10,026 bases of DNA from Desulfurococcales archaeon (GCA_027083045.1 JALWQP010000092.1:48128-58153); one strand, 5' to 3'. Counted from the first letter of the stretch, positions 1-5,775 are shown. Made by a program: numbers and translations. Notes: generated by a model not told the origin, from the letters alone.

Positions 1-2
1 AT

Positions 3-62
3 AAATACACCCTAATATCTGCTAGGGCACATAACCTGAAAGAGGCTGTTCGAAAGCCCTGA
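3..62 (+). CDS. C-terminal tail of an unidentified upstream gene (partial)
   Basis: One frame is open from the window edge and stops with TGA at 60-62, giving a tail that reads KYTLISARAHNLKEAVRKP. The stop lies just ahead of the rps7 promoter-like element at 75-89, as expected if an upstream gene ends here. I do not recognise the family. The tail does not look like the end of uS12, the gene often found upstream of rps7 in archaea. Nineteen codons cannot prove coding, and the other two forward frames carry stops in the same stretch. This is offered only as the most likely reading. Confidence 0.3.
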   Translation, partial: KYTLISARAHNLKEAVRKP

Positions 63-74
63 CACAACATTACT

Positions 75-89
75 GGGAAACGCTTAAAG
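75..89 (+). promoter_or_regulatory. Putative BRE/TATA promoter for rps7
   Basis: A purine-rich BRE-like GGGAAAC (75-81) is followed by the TATA-like GCTTAAAG (82-89). With the usual archaeal spacing of about 26 nt, transcription would begin near 112, leaving a leader of about 40 nt before the GTG at 151. The TATA region also contains the short inverted repeat CTTAA (83-87)/TTAAG (90-94). The position between a plausible gene end at 62 and rps7 supports it, but no experimental evidence is available from sequence alone. Confidence 0.5.
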
Positions 90-150
90 TTAAGGATTTA
101 AAGGAGAAAACCAGTGTTGGAAAGGCAGGTAAGAAGCACTGGTGATAGGA

Positions 151-744
151 GTGGCTGAAGAAGGAGTCATTGTCAAGGTACAAGAAATAAAGTTGTTCGG
201 TAAATGGAGCTACGACAATATTATTGTCCGAGATCCCGGGCTTAAAAGATACATATGCCTAAGACCAGTATTCCTACCACATACAGGTGGAAGACACGAG
301 CACAGGAGATTCGGTAAAGCCGAAGTACCCATAGTTGAGAGACTAATAAACAAGGTTATGCGTCCAGGCAGGAACATGGGTAAGAAGCACCTAGCTTACA
401 ATATTGTAAAGAAGGCCTTCGACCTGATATACCTGAAGACAGGTGAGAATCCCATACAGGTACTTGTGCGGGCAATAGAGAATACCGCACCCAGAGAAGA
501 AACAACCAGGATCATGTACGGTGGTATCGTATACCACGTAGCAGTGGATGTTTCTCCGCAGAGACGAGTCGATCTAGCATTGAAACACATAACTGAGGGT
601 GCAAGAGCCAAAGCATTCAACAATCCAATGCCCATAGAAGAAGCTCTCGCTGAAGAGATAATACTCGCGGCCAACAACGATCCTAAGAGCTACGCGGTTC
701 AGAGAAAAGAGGAGATCGAAAGAATAGCCCTGAGTAGCAGGTAA
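151..744 (+). CDS. rps7: Small ribosomal subunit protein uS7
   Basis: uS7 is a primary 16S rRNA-binding protein that nucleates assembly of the 30S head and lies near the decoding site and mRNA exit. The protein is clearly the archaeal form: PHTGGRHEHRRFGK (about residues 43-56), a conserved IVERLINKVMRPGRN stretch, then GKKHLAYNIVKKAFD, VRAIENTAPREE, VSPQRRVDLAL and the typical archaeal end EEIERIALSSR. I chose GTG at 151 because GGTGA (141-145) lies 5 nt upstream, the spacing used by other genes in this window. GTG at 142 is in frame but lies inside that Shine-Dalgarno motif. The length of 197 aa is normal for crenarchaea. It is followed by a 236-bp spacer and the EF-1A gene, the usual archaeal neighbour. 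Confidence 0.96.
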   Translation: MAEEGVIVKVQEIKLFGKWSYDNIIVRDPGLKRYICLRPVFLPHTGGRHEHRRFGKAEVPIVERLINKVMRPGRNMGKKHLAYNIVKKAFDLIYLKTGENPIQVLVRAIENTAPREETTRIMYGGIVYHVAVDVSPQRRVDLALKHITEGARAKAFNNPMPIEEALAEEIILAANNDPKSYAVQRKEEIERIALSSR

Positions 745-815
745 CGACTATATCAAAAACTAATTCAACACTTATCATATAAACATAATAATGTAAGACA
801 ATGAAGACCTGATTA

Positions 816-828
816 ACATTTTTAATGT
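816..828 (+). terminator. Possible weak terminator downstream of rps7
   Basis: ACATT (816-820) and AATGT (824-828) form a short 5-bp inverted repeat around a run of five T residues (819-823). Archaeal transcription often ends at T-runs, so this could end the rps7 transcript before the tuf promoter at 880. The stem is short and A/T-rich, so this may be chance in an AT-rich spacer. Confidence 0.25.
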
Positions 829-879
829 ATTCCCTAGTATGTTTCTATGCTCGTCGATTCCTATGCACCCAATGGATAT

Positions 880-889
880 CTTTATAAAG
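880..889 (+). promoter_or_regulatory. TATA box for tuf (aEF1A)
   Basis: CTTTATAAAG is a perfect 10-nt palindrome and a near-ideal archaeal TATA box. It is bracketed by GGATA (874-878) and TATCC (894-898). Initiation would be expected near 910, leaving a leader of about 70 nt before the ATG at 981. This is long for a crenarchaeon, where many leaders are short or absent. Confidence 0.65.
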
Positions 890-936
890 ACGGTATCCTT
901 ATCTACTCTAAATAGCATTGTGCTATCTGAACCTAT

Positions 937-972
937 AGGAGGATTTAGATTTAGATCCCTAGAAAAGGGGTG
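937..972 (+). promoter_or_regulatory. tuf leader: orphan Shine-Dalgarno and hairpin over the true one
   Basis: AGGAGG (937-942) is a strong Shine-Dalgarno-like motif with no ATG, GTG or TTG at a usable distance after it. It runs into two tandem GATTTA copies (942-947, 948-953). Downstream, ATCCCT (955-960) can pair with AGGGGT (966-971) around the 5-nt loop AGAAA, including one T·G wobble. The 3' arm overlaps GGGGTG (967-972), the only good ribosome-binding site for the tuf ATG at 981. A translational control function is inference. Confidence 0.35.
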
Positions 973-980
973 TATAGATA

Positions 981-2300
981 ATGAGCAGCAAGGAGAAACC
1001 ACACCTAAACCTTGTAGTAATCGGCCACGTAGACCATGGTAAGAGCACGCTAGTGGGCCACATTCTATACCGACTAGGTCTAGTAGATCAGAAGACTCTG
1101 CAGATGCTAGAGGAAGAGGCTAAGAAGAAGGGCAAAGAGACCTTCAAGTATGCATGGCTTCTAGACAAACTCAAAGAGGAGAGAGAGCGCGGAGTAACCA
1201 TTGCCCTAACCTACATGAAATTCGAGACAAGAAAATACATCTTCACGATTATCGACGCCCCTGGCCACAGAGACTTCATTAAGAACATGATCACCGGTGC
1301 AAGCCAGGCTGACGCAGCACTACTCGTTGTAAGTGCAAGAAAAGGTGAGTTCGAGGCCGGAATGAGCCCCGAGGGACAGACCCGTGAGCACGCTATCCTA
1401 GCAAAGACGATGGGTATCAACCAGCTAATAGTTGCTGTAAACAAGATGGATGCAACCGAGCCTCCATGGAGCCAGAAGAGGTATGAGCAGATCAAGACCG
1501 TTCTAGGAAAGTTCCTCAAGAGCCTAGGCTATGACATCAGCAAGATTCCGTTCATCCCGGTATCAGCATGGACTGGTGACAACCTGATCGAGCGTAGCCC
1601 CAACATGCCATGGTACGATGGCCCAACACTAGTAGAAGCCCTTGACATGCTAACACCACCACCGAAGCCGATCGACAAGCCTCTAAGAATACCCATACAG
1701 GACGTCTACGCTATATCCGGAGTAGGTACCGTGCCGGTGGGCAGGGTAGAGACCGGTGTACTGAAGGTCGGCGACAAGGTAGTGTTCATGCCTCCGGCGA
1801 AGGTAGGAGAAGTCAGGAGCATTGAGACCCACCATGTGAGGATCGAGAAGGCCGAGCCCGGTGACAATATCGGATTCAATGTACGTGGCATCTCCAAGCG
1901 CGACATCAGGCGTGGAGACGTAGCAGGCCACCTAGACAAGCCGCCAACAGTGGCGGAGGAGTTCACTGCCCGTGTATTCATCATATGGCACCCAACAGCA
2001 ATCACTGTAGGATACACGCCAGTACTACACGTTCACACAGCCAGCGTAGCGTGCAGAATCGTTGAGATAAAGGCTAAGCTAGACCCGAGAACAGGTAAAG
2101 TTGTAGAGGAGAACCCGCAGTTCCTAAAGATGGGTGACGCAGCAATAGTTAGGTTCAAGCCTATAAAGCCTCTAGTAATCGAGAAGTACAGCGAGATACC
2201 GCCACTTGGCAGATTCGCGATGCGTGACATGGGCAAGACAATCGGTATCGGCGTAGTAGTTGACGTCAAACCCATGAAGATAGAGATCAGGACTAAATAA
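981..2300 (+). CDS. tuf: Translation elongation factor 1-alpha (aEF1A/EF-Tu)
   Basis: This GTPase carries aminoacyl-tRNA to the ribosomal A site in the cytoplasm. All GTP-binding elements are present: the P-loop GHVDHGKST (residues 15-23), switch I with GVTI (71-74), DAPGH (92-96), NKMD (154-157) and SAW (195-197). The two beta-barrel domains that bind tRNA follow, with the conserved GVGTVPVGRVETG stretch in domain 2. At 439 aa it is full length for archaea. The ATG at 981 is preceded by GGGGTG (967-972), 8 nt upstream. The conserved EF-1A insertions and the GHRDF/GASQADAALLVVSA segment mark it as archaeal rather than bacterial. It has its own promoter at 880 and a leader that may be regulated. 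rps10 follows after 89 bp. Confidence 0.99.
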   Translation: MSSKEKPHLNLVVIGHVDHGKSTLVGHILYRLGLVDQKTLQMLEEEAKKKGKETFKYAWLLDKLKEERERGVTIALTYMKFETRKYIFTIIDAPGHRDFIKNMITGASQADAALLVVSARKGEFEAGMSPEGQTREHAILAKTMGINQLIVAVNKMDATEPPWSQKRYEQIKTVLGKFLKSLGYDISKIPFIPVSAWTGDNLIERSPNMPWYDGPTLVEALDMLTPPPKPIDKPLRIPIQDVYAISGVGTVPVGRVETGVLKVGDKVVFMPPAKVGEVRSIETHHVRIEKAEPGDNIGFNVRGISKRDIRRGDVAGHLDKPPTVAEEFTARVFIIWHPTAITVGYTPVLHVHTASVACRIVEIKAKLDPRTGKVVEENPQFLKMGDAAIVRFKPIKPLVIEKYSEIPPLGRFAMRDMGKTIGIGVVVDVKPMKIEIRTK

Positions 2301-2321
2301 GGTTCTTCCAAAATAACAACC

Positions 2322-2342
2322 ATAGGGTTTTTCTACCCCTAT
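2322..2342 (+). terminator. Hairpin/T-run downstream of tuf
   Basis: ATAGGG (2322-2327) pairs with CCCTAT (2337-2342) around a T-rich 9-nt loop that contains five consecutive T residues (2328-2332). Placed 22 nt after the tuf stop, it could partly terminate tuf transcripts or define a processing site, letting tuf be made in excess over rps10. The T-run lies in the loop rather than after the stem, so it is not a classical bacterial intrinsic terminator. Confidence 0.35.
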
Positions 2343-2389
2343 ACACTTCTTCTATCCTTAGAACCATATAGATAATGGAGGCGTGAGCA

Positions 2390-2707
2390 ATGTCTATGGT
2401 AAAGATAAAGATATGGAGCACTAATGTAAACGTGCTTAACGAGTTCGTCGGAAAGATCGTGGACATAGTTAAGAAGACCGGGGTTAACATGTCCGGTCCA
2501 ATACCGCTCCCAACAAAGAGAATGGTTGTCAGAACGCTCAAGCTACCCCATGGAGAAGGGAAGAAGAAGTGGGAGAAATGGGAAATGCGAATACATAAAC
2601 GTGTACTATTCATAGCGGCTGATGAAAGAGTTATGAAGCACTTAATACGAGTACGTGTACCGCCAGAGATATGGATGGAAGTAGAACTAGTTCATGGAAA
2701 GATATAA
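2390..2707 (+). CDS. rps10: Small ribosomal subunit protein uS10
   Basis: uS10 sits in the 30S head and is conserved in all domains. Archaeal hallmarks are visible: KIWSTNVNVLNEF near the N-terminus, GPIPLPTK (about residues 36-43), PHGEGKKKWEKWEMR (about 53-67) and the C-terminal MKHLIRVRVPPEIWMEVEL. At 105 aa it is the normal length. The ATG at 2390 follows GGAGG (2377-2381); an in-frame ATG at 2396 would also give a normal protein. An in-frame ATG at 2375 is closed at once by TGA (2384-2386), so it cannot extend the protein. The uS7-EF1A-uS10 order is conserved in many archaea. Confidence 0.97.
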   Translation: MSMVKIKIWSTNVNVLNEFVGKIVDIVKKTGVNMSGPIPLPTKRMVVRTLKLPHGEGKKKWEKWEMRIHKRVLFIAADERVMKHLIRVRVPPEIWMEVELVHGKI

Positions 2708-2750
2708 TCTTGACGGGTTTGTTCAAAGCACTGATTACCCAAGAACCATA

Positions 2751-2757
2751 CTTATAA
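2751..2757 (+). promoter_or_regulatory. TATA box for tRNA-Ser
   Basis: CTTATAA lies 30 nt before the mature tRNA 5' end at 2787. Initiation about 26 nt downstream would give a very short 5' leader for RNase P to remove. A second A/T-rich element, TTATAA at 2770-2775, is too close to the tRNA to serve as its TATA box. Confidence 0.5.
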
Positions 2758-2786
2758 TTGAATCGAAAATTATAATAGAGCTAGGT

Positions 2787-2875
2787 GCCGGGGTGCCCGA
2801 GCGGCCTAAGGGGCTGGCCTGGAGAGCCAGTGCCCCGTAAGGGGCGCGCGGGTTCGAATCCCGCCCCCGGCGCCA
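2787..2875 (+). tRNA. tRNA-Ser (anticodon GGA)
   Basis: This type II tRNA folds completely. The acceptor GCCGGGG (2787-2793) pairs with CCCCGGC (2865-2871). The anticodon stem is CTGGC (2814-2818)/GCCAG (2826-2830), with GGA at 2821-2823. The long variable arm is GCCCC-GTAA-GGGGC (2832-2845). The T-arm is GCGGG (2848-2852)/CCCGC (2860-2864) with loop TTCGAAT. The discriminator base is G (2872), as known for archaeal serine tRNAs, and CCA is encoded at 2873-2875. It reads UCC and UCU codons. The long variable arm, the recognition element for seryl-tRNA synthetase, agrees with the anticodon. There is no intron, and the GC-rich stems fit a hyperthermophile. Confidence 0.98.
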
Positions 2876-2912
2876 TCATTTCTCCATAACACCTTGTCCG
2901 GAGCAAACCAAT

Positions 2913-2921
2913 TCTATTTTA
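2913..2921 (+). promoter_or_regulatory. Possible TATA element for the C/D sRNA
   Basis: TCTATTTTA lies at the right distance for initiation near 2942-2945, a few bases before the first C box at 2951. The match to the archaeal TATA consensus is only moderate. The sRNA could instead be processed from a tRNA read-through transcript. Confidence 0.3.
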
Positions 2922-2950
2922 GTAGAGGCTTTGACAAGAATATTTCTCAT

Positions 2951-3011
2951 GGGATGAAGAGGCGCTTTAGGGTAATGACCATACAGGGATGAAGCCTTTC
3001 GCCCCTCCTGA
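2951..3011 (+). ncRNA. Candidate dual-guide C/D box sRNA (rRNA 2'-O-methylation guide)
   Basis: The order C-guide-D'-C'-guide-D is visible. The C box GGGATGA is at 2951-2957 and an identical C' box at 2986-2992; both keep the GATGA core and differ from RUGAUGA at one base. D' is the variant ATGA (2975-2978) and D is a perfect CTGA (3008-3011). The D'-C' spacer is 7 nt. The guide before D' (2958-2974) is antisense to CCUAAAGCGCC, which I recall in crenarchaeal 16S rRNA near E. coli position 570. The guide before D (2993-3007) is antisense to GGGGCGAAAGGC, matching the conserved GGGGYGAAAGGC motif of 23S domain II. Such RNAs direct fibrillarin with L7Ae and Nop5. No terminal stem is obvious and the guide lengths (17 and 15 nt) exceed the common 12. 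The rRNA matches are from memory. Confidence 0.6.
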
Positions 3012-3062
3012 CCATCAACAATATGTATACTGGACCAATATACGTATCTATTACAGTTTATA

Positions 3063-3099
3063 CCGCCACGTGTATGAAAGGATAAACTTATAATGGCGG
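3063..3099 (+). promoter_or_regulatory. rps13 operon promoter with flanking inverted repeat
   Basis: ACTTATAA (3086-3093) is a good TATA box, with purine-rich sequence upstream as a BRE candidate. Initiation is expected near 3116-3119, about 20 nt before the ATG of rps13. CCGCCA (3063-3068) and TGGCGG (3094-3099) form a perfect 6-bp inverted repeat around the TATA box and could be an operator. No second convincing promoter is seen inside the ten-gene operon that follows. Confidence 0.55.
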
Positions 3100-3138
3100 A
3101 GAAATATCCCTATCAAAAAGGATTATTGAGAATAAATA

Positions 3139-3612
3139 ATGAGCGGGTGTCCAGAGGTATTGAGTGAAAGGATATTTCGATACATCGTAAGAATAGCGGG
3201 TACAGACATTGACGGTAGCCTGAAAACAGCTTACGGACTCGCCGAGATAAAAGGTGTCGGTGTCAATCTGGCCTATGCGATGTGCCGGGTTCTAGGAATA
3301 GATCCAGAGATGCGCATAGGCTATCTCACTGATGAAGAGATAAAGCGAATAGAAGAGTTCCTAAAATCACCTAAAGAATACAAGATACCTGTATGGATGC
3401 TCAACAGGAGGAAAGACTATACGACTGGCAAAGATCTGCACTTGATAGGCCCCGAACTAATATTCTATGTTAAACAGGATATCGAGCGCGAGAAGAAGAT
3501 TAAGAGCTGGCGCGGTATAAGGCATGCACTTGGACTGAAAGTTCGTGGACAGCGCACACGTACAACGGGTAGGCTAGGAATAACTGTTGGTGTCCGTAAG
3601 AAGAGGAGGTGA
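3139..3612 (+). CDS. rps13: Small ribosomal subunit protein uS13
   Basis: uS13 binds 16S rRNA at the top of the 30S head and contacts the large subunit and P-site tRNA. The archaeal signature is clear: YIVRIAGTDIDGS (about 15-27), the helix-hairpin-helix region AEIKGVGVNLAYAM (35-48), GYLTDEEIKRIEEF, WMLNRRKDYTTGKDLHL (86-102), and the basic C-terminal extension RGIRHALGLKVRGQRTRTTG that threads between tRNAs. At 157 aa it is normal for archaea. The ATG at 3139 has only a weak upstream Shine-Dalgarno (AAGGAT, 3118-3123), as is common for first genes with short leaders. It opens the ten-gene operon, and its TGA lies within the Shine-Dalgarno of rps4. Confidence 0.97.
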   Translation: MSGCPEVLSERIFRYIVRIAGTDIDGSLKTAYGLAEIKGVGVNLAYAMCRVLGIDPEMRIGYLTDEEIKRIEEFLKSPKEYKIPVWMLNRRKDYTTGKDLHLIGPELIFYVKQDIEREKKIKSWRGIRHALGLKVRGQRTRTTGRLGITVGVRKKRR

Positions 3613-3619
3613 TTCTTGA

Positions 3620-4138
3620 ATGGGTGATCCAAGAAAACCACGTAAGAAGTGGGAGGGACCACGTCACCCCTGGAGAAAAGAAGTACTTGAAGAAGAGCTG
3701 AAACTTCTTGGAACATATGGTCTTAGGAACAAGAGGGAGCTATGGATTGCCAGCACTATTATCAGGAAGTTTAGACACCAAGCACGCTCGCTACTAGCCG
3801 CACCTGCAGAAGTACGAGCTGAAGCAGAGAGAGCCCTCCTGAGGAGACTATATCATCTCGGATTATTGCCGGAAAATGCCACTCTCGAAGATATTCTATC
3901 GCTAAAAGCCGAGGATCTTCTTGAAAGAAGGCTACAGACCATTGTATACAAGAAGGGCCTGGCCAGAACAATCTATCAAGCACGCCAGCTAATCGTTCAC
4001 GGTCACATAGCTATAGCGGGTAGAAGAGTCACATCACCCGGATACATAGTCTCGAGAGAGGAAGAAGAGCTTATTGATTACGCACCCACAAGCCCATTCA
4101 AGAAAAAAGCTGAACAAGCCGCGGAGGGTGAGGCCTAA
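3620..4138 (+). CDS. rps4: Small ribosomal subunit protein uS4
   Basis: uS4 is a primary 16S-binding protein that organises the 5' domain and helps form the mRNA entry channel. Its archaeal start MGDPRKPRKKWEGPRHPW is distinctive. The S4 RNA-binding domain spans about residues 104-160, with the core RQLIVHGHIAIAGRRVTSPG. The protein has no cysteines, so the zinc knuckle of some bacterial S4 proteins is absent. At 172 aa it is in the usual archaeal range. The start ATG follows the strong GGAGGTGA (3605-3612) by 7 nt, and that motif includes the stop of rps13. Its own last codons (EGEA, stop) contain the rps11 Shine-Dalgarno, and its TAA overlaps the rps11 ATG by one base. Confidence 0.97.
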   Translation: MGDPRKPRKKWEGPRHPWRKEVLEEELKLLGTYGLRNKRELWIASTIIRKFRHQARSLLAAPAEVRAEAERALLRRLYHLGLLPENATLEDILSLKAEDLLERRLQTIVYKKGLARTIYQARQLIVHGHIAIAGRRVTSPGYIVSREEEELIDYAPTSPFKKKAEQAAEGEA

Positions 4139-4539
4139 TGTCATTCATGGGTAGAGAGCTTAAATGGGGCGTAGCCCACATCTATAGTAGCCTTAACAAC
4201 ACAATAGTACACATCACAGACCTAACAGGCGCCGAAACAGTTAGTAGATGGAGCGGTGGCATGGTGGTCAAAGCGGACCGAGAAAAACCGAGCCCCTACG
4301 CAGCAATGATAGCGGCGAGCAGAGCAGCCGCCGAAGCCATGGATAAAGGCATAACCGCACTTCATATTAAGGTAAGGGCGCCAGGAGGCCATGGGCCTAA
4401 GACGCCTGGTCCAGGCGCACAAGCAGCAATCAGAGCATTAGCCAGAGCAGGATTCATTATAGGCAGGATTGAGGACGTGACCCCAATACCTCACGATACG
4501 ACAAGAAGGCCTGGTGGCCGTAGAGGTAGGAGAGTCTAA
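4138..4539 (+). CDS. rps11: Small ribosomal subunit protein uS11
   Basis: uS11 lies on the 30S platform near the E site and Shine-Dalgarno helix. Family motifs are intact: WGVAHIYSSLNNTIVHITDLTG (about 10-31), the alanine-rich helix YAAMIAASRAAAEAM, IKVRAPGGHGPKTPGPGAQ (77-95), AIRALARAGF, IEDVTPIPHD (111-120) and the very basic tail TRRPGGRRGRRV. The length of 133 aa is typical. The ATG overlaps the rps4 stop (TAATG) and is preceded by GGTGA (4127-4131), 6 nt upstream. The next gene, rpoD, starts 24 bp after its stop. Confidence 0.98.
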   Translation: MSFMGRELKWGVAHIYSSLNNTIVHITDLTGAETVSRWSGGMVVKADREKPSPYAAMIAASRAAAEAMDKGITALHIKVRAPGGHGPKTPGPGAQAAIRALARAGFIIGRIEDVTPIPHDTTRRPGGRRGRRV

Positions 4540-4563
4540 TCTGTAATTCTCCCGGTGATATAC

Positions 4564-5412
4564 TTGGAGATCAGGATTTTGGAGAAATCGCCTAATAGGG
4601 TAAAACTGTATCTAAAAGACATTCCCCTACATATTTTGAATTCTATAAGGCGGACAATGATCGCTGATGTCCCAACTATGGCTATAGATACTGTCGTATT
4701 TACAGTTAATAGCACGATTTTCTATGATGAATACATAGCGCACAGACTTGGGCTTATCCCCCTTACAAGTGAAGCAGCCCTTGAGAAATACAAGCCTCCA
4801 GAAGAATGTAGAGAGGCTTCAGAGAGGGGATTGTTTACAGAGGATTGTTTTGTAAAACTCGATCTCGAGGGAGAAAATCCACCGAATTCTAATAGCATCA
4901 TAACACTTTACAGTGGTGATTTAAGAACAAGTGATCCAGATGTAAAACCTGTATATGACAGGGTACCGATCGCAGTACTCAGCCCAGGCCAAATGATTAG
5001 TTTCGAAGCCTACGCGAGGCTTGGCAGAGGAAGAGAACACGCTAAGTGGAGTCCAGTATCGGTTGCTGCTCATAAGTTCATAGCTGACATAAGCATCGAC
5101 CATGAAAAATGCAGAGCACCAGAATGTACAGACTGTATAAATGTATGTCCCAGAAATATATTGATAATTGACAATGATCGAGTAAAAGTGAGTTCAGACA
5201 GAATATTTGATTGTAGCCTCTGCAAGGTCTGCGAAGAAGCATGTAAGTATCGGGCAATAAAGATTAATTGGCGCAAAGACGAGTACATCCTCCTAGTCGA
5301 AACCACAGGTGCTTTAAGTCCAAAACGTGTTTTACTAGAAGCCATCAAGGTACTTGAATCAAAGCTTGATAGTCTGGTGGAATCATTAAAGATGGAGGGG
5401 ATCACTAAATGA
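4564..5412 (+). CDS. rpoD: RNA polymerase subunit Rpo3/D with two ferredoxin-like cysteine motifs
   Basis: Rpo3/D is the archaeal counterpart of eukaryotic RPB3 and half of bacterial alpha; with Rpo11/L, Rpo10/N and Rpo12/P it forms the polymerase assembly platform. LHILNSIRRTMIADVPTMAIDTV and DEYIAHRLGLIPL are the alpha-like motifs. The inserted ferredoxin-like domain holds C-x4-C-x2-C-x3-C-P (codons near 5110-5148) and C-x2-C-x2-C-x3-C (5212-5244), eight cysteines in all. From memory, the Sulfolobus protein retains a single cluster. I chose TTG at 4564, because GGTGAT (4554-4559) lies 4 nt upstream. GTG at 4555 sits inside that motif and has no ribosome site of its own. It overlaps the next gene by ATGA. 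This is not a sigma factor despite the shared symbol. Confidence 0.95.
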   Translation: MEIRILEKSPNRVKLYLKDIPLHILNSIRRTMIADVPTMAIDTVVFTVNSTIFYDEYIAHRLGLIPLTSEAALEKYKPPEECREASERGLFTEDCFVKLDLEGENPPNSNSIITLYSGDLRTSDPDVKPVYDRVPIAVLSPGQMISFEAYARLGRGREHAKWSPVSVAAHKFIADISIDHEKCRAPECTDCINVCPRNILIIDNDRVKVSSDRIFDCSLCKVCEEACKYRAIKINWRKDEYILLVETTGALSPKRVLLEAIKVLESKLDSLVESLKMEGITK

Positions 5413-5771
5413 GAAAGACGGGGCCAACAAACATAGTGGTCAGAAAAACGATTCGTGAGCTAAGGAAACTAGCCAATACATACAAGGCCAAAATATGGGA
5501 TGCCGTAGCGGACGAACTGGAGAAACCCAAACGACAAAGGAGAGCTGTAAACATAAGCAGGATAAACAGATACACGAAAGACGGCGACATAGTCGTTGTA
5601 CCTGGCAAGGTCTTGGGCGCGGGACATATAGATCACCCTGTAACGGTCGGTGCATTAGCATTTTCAAAAACTGCTGCTGAGAAGATACTCAATGCAGGCG
5701 GCAAAGCAGTATACATACTTGACCTAGCCAAGGAAAACCCGAAGGGCACAAATATAAAGATCATAGGGTGA
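5409..5771 (+). CDS. rpl18e: Large ribosomal subunit protein eL18
   Basis: eL18 is an archaeal/eukaryotic 50S protein with a uL15-like fold; bacteria lack it. The core VVPGKVLGAGHIDHPVTVGALAFS (about 63-86), followed by SKTAAEKILNAGGKAVYI, is diagnostic, and the protein ends IKIIG. At 120 aa it is the normal archaeal length. The ATG overlaps the rpoD stop (ATGA, 5409-5412), and GGAGGGG (5394-5400) within the end of rpoD is its ribosome site, so translation is probably coupled. Its own TGA lies in the Shine-Dalgarno of rpl13, 4 bp away. Confidence 0.97.
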   Translation: MRKTGPTNIVVRKTIRELRKLANTYKAKIWDAVADELEKPKRQRRAVNISRINRYTKDGDIVVVPGKVLGAGHIDHPVTVGALAFSKTAAEKILNAGGKAVYILDLAKENPKGTNIKIIG

Positions 5772-5775
5772 AAAA

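Noticed and set aside
46..58. GTTCGAA hairpin resembling a tRNA T-arm
   Set aside because: No acceptor, anticodon or D-arm partners are present; it is only a 4-bp hairpin inside the probable tail of the upstream gene.
36..62. Two CTGA motifs (36-39 and 59-62), possible D boxes of another C/D sRNA
   Set aside because: No C or C' box (RUGAUGA-like) lies at the required distances, and the intervening sequence has no recognised rRNA complement.
35..145. Open frame ending KTSVGKAGKKHW at TGA 143-145, just before rps7
   Set aside because: It has an in-frame TAA at 32-34 and no ATG, GTG or TTG start, and it overlaps the promoter-like element. Not annotated as a gene.
839..1042. Plus-strand 67-aa frame overlapping the tuf leader and start
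   Set aside because: It starts upstream of the tuf TATA box, overlaps the tuf coding region out of frame, and has unlikely composition.
1211..1519. Minus-strand open frames across tuf, such as 102 aa at 1211-1519, and similar antisense frames over other genes
   Set aside because: They are mirror frames of strongly conserved genes, with no ribosome sites, promoters or recognisable families.
2708..2786. Spacer between rps10 and tRNA-Ser searched for a gene or RNA
   Set aside because: Only the tRNA promoter is convincing; no coding frame or stable fold was seen.
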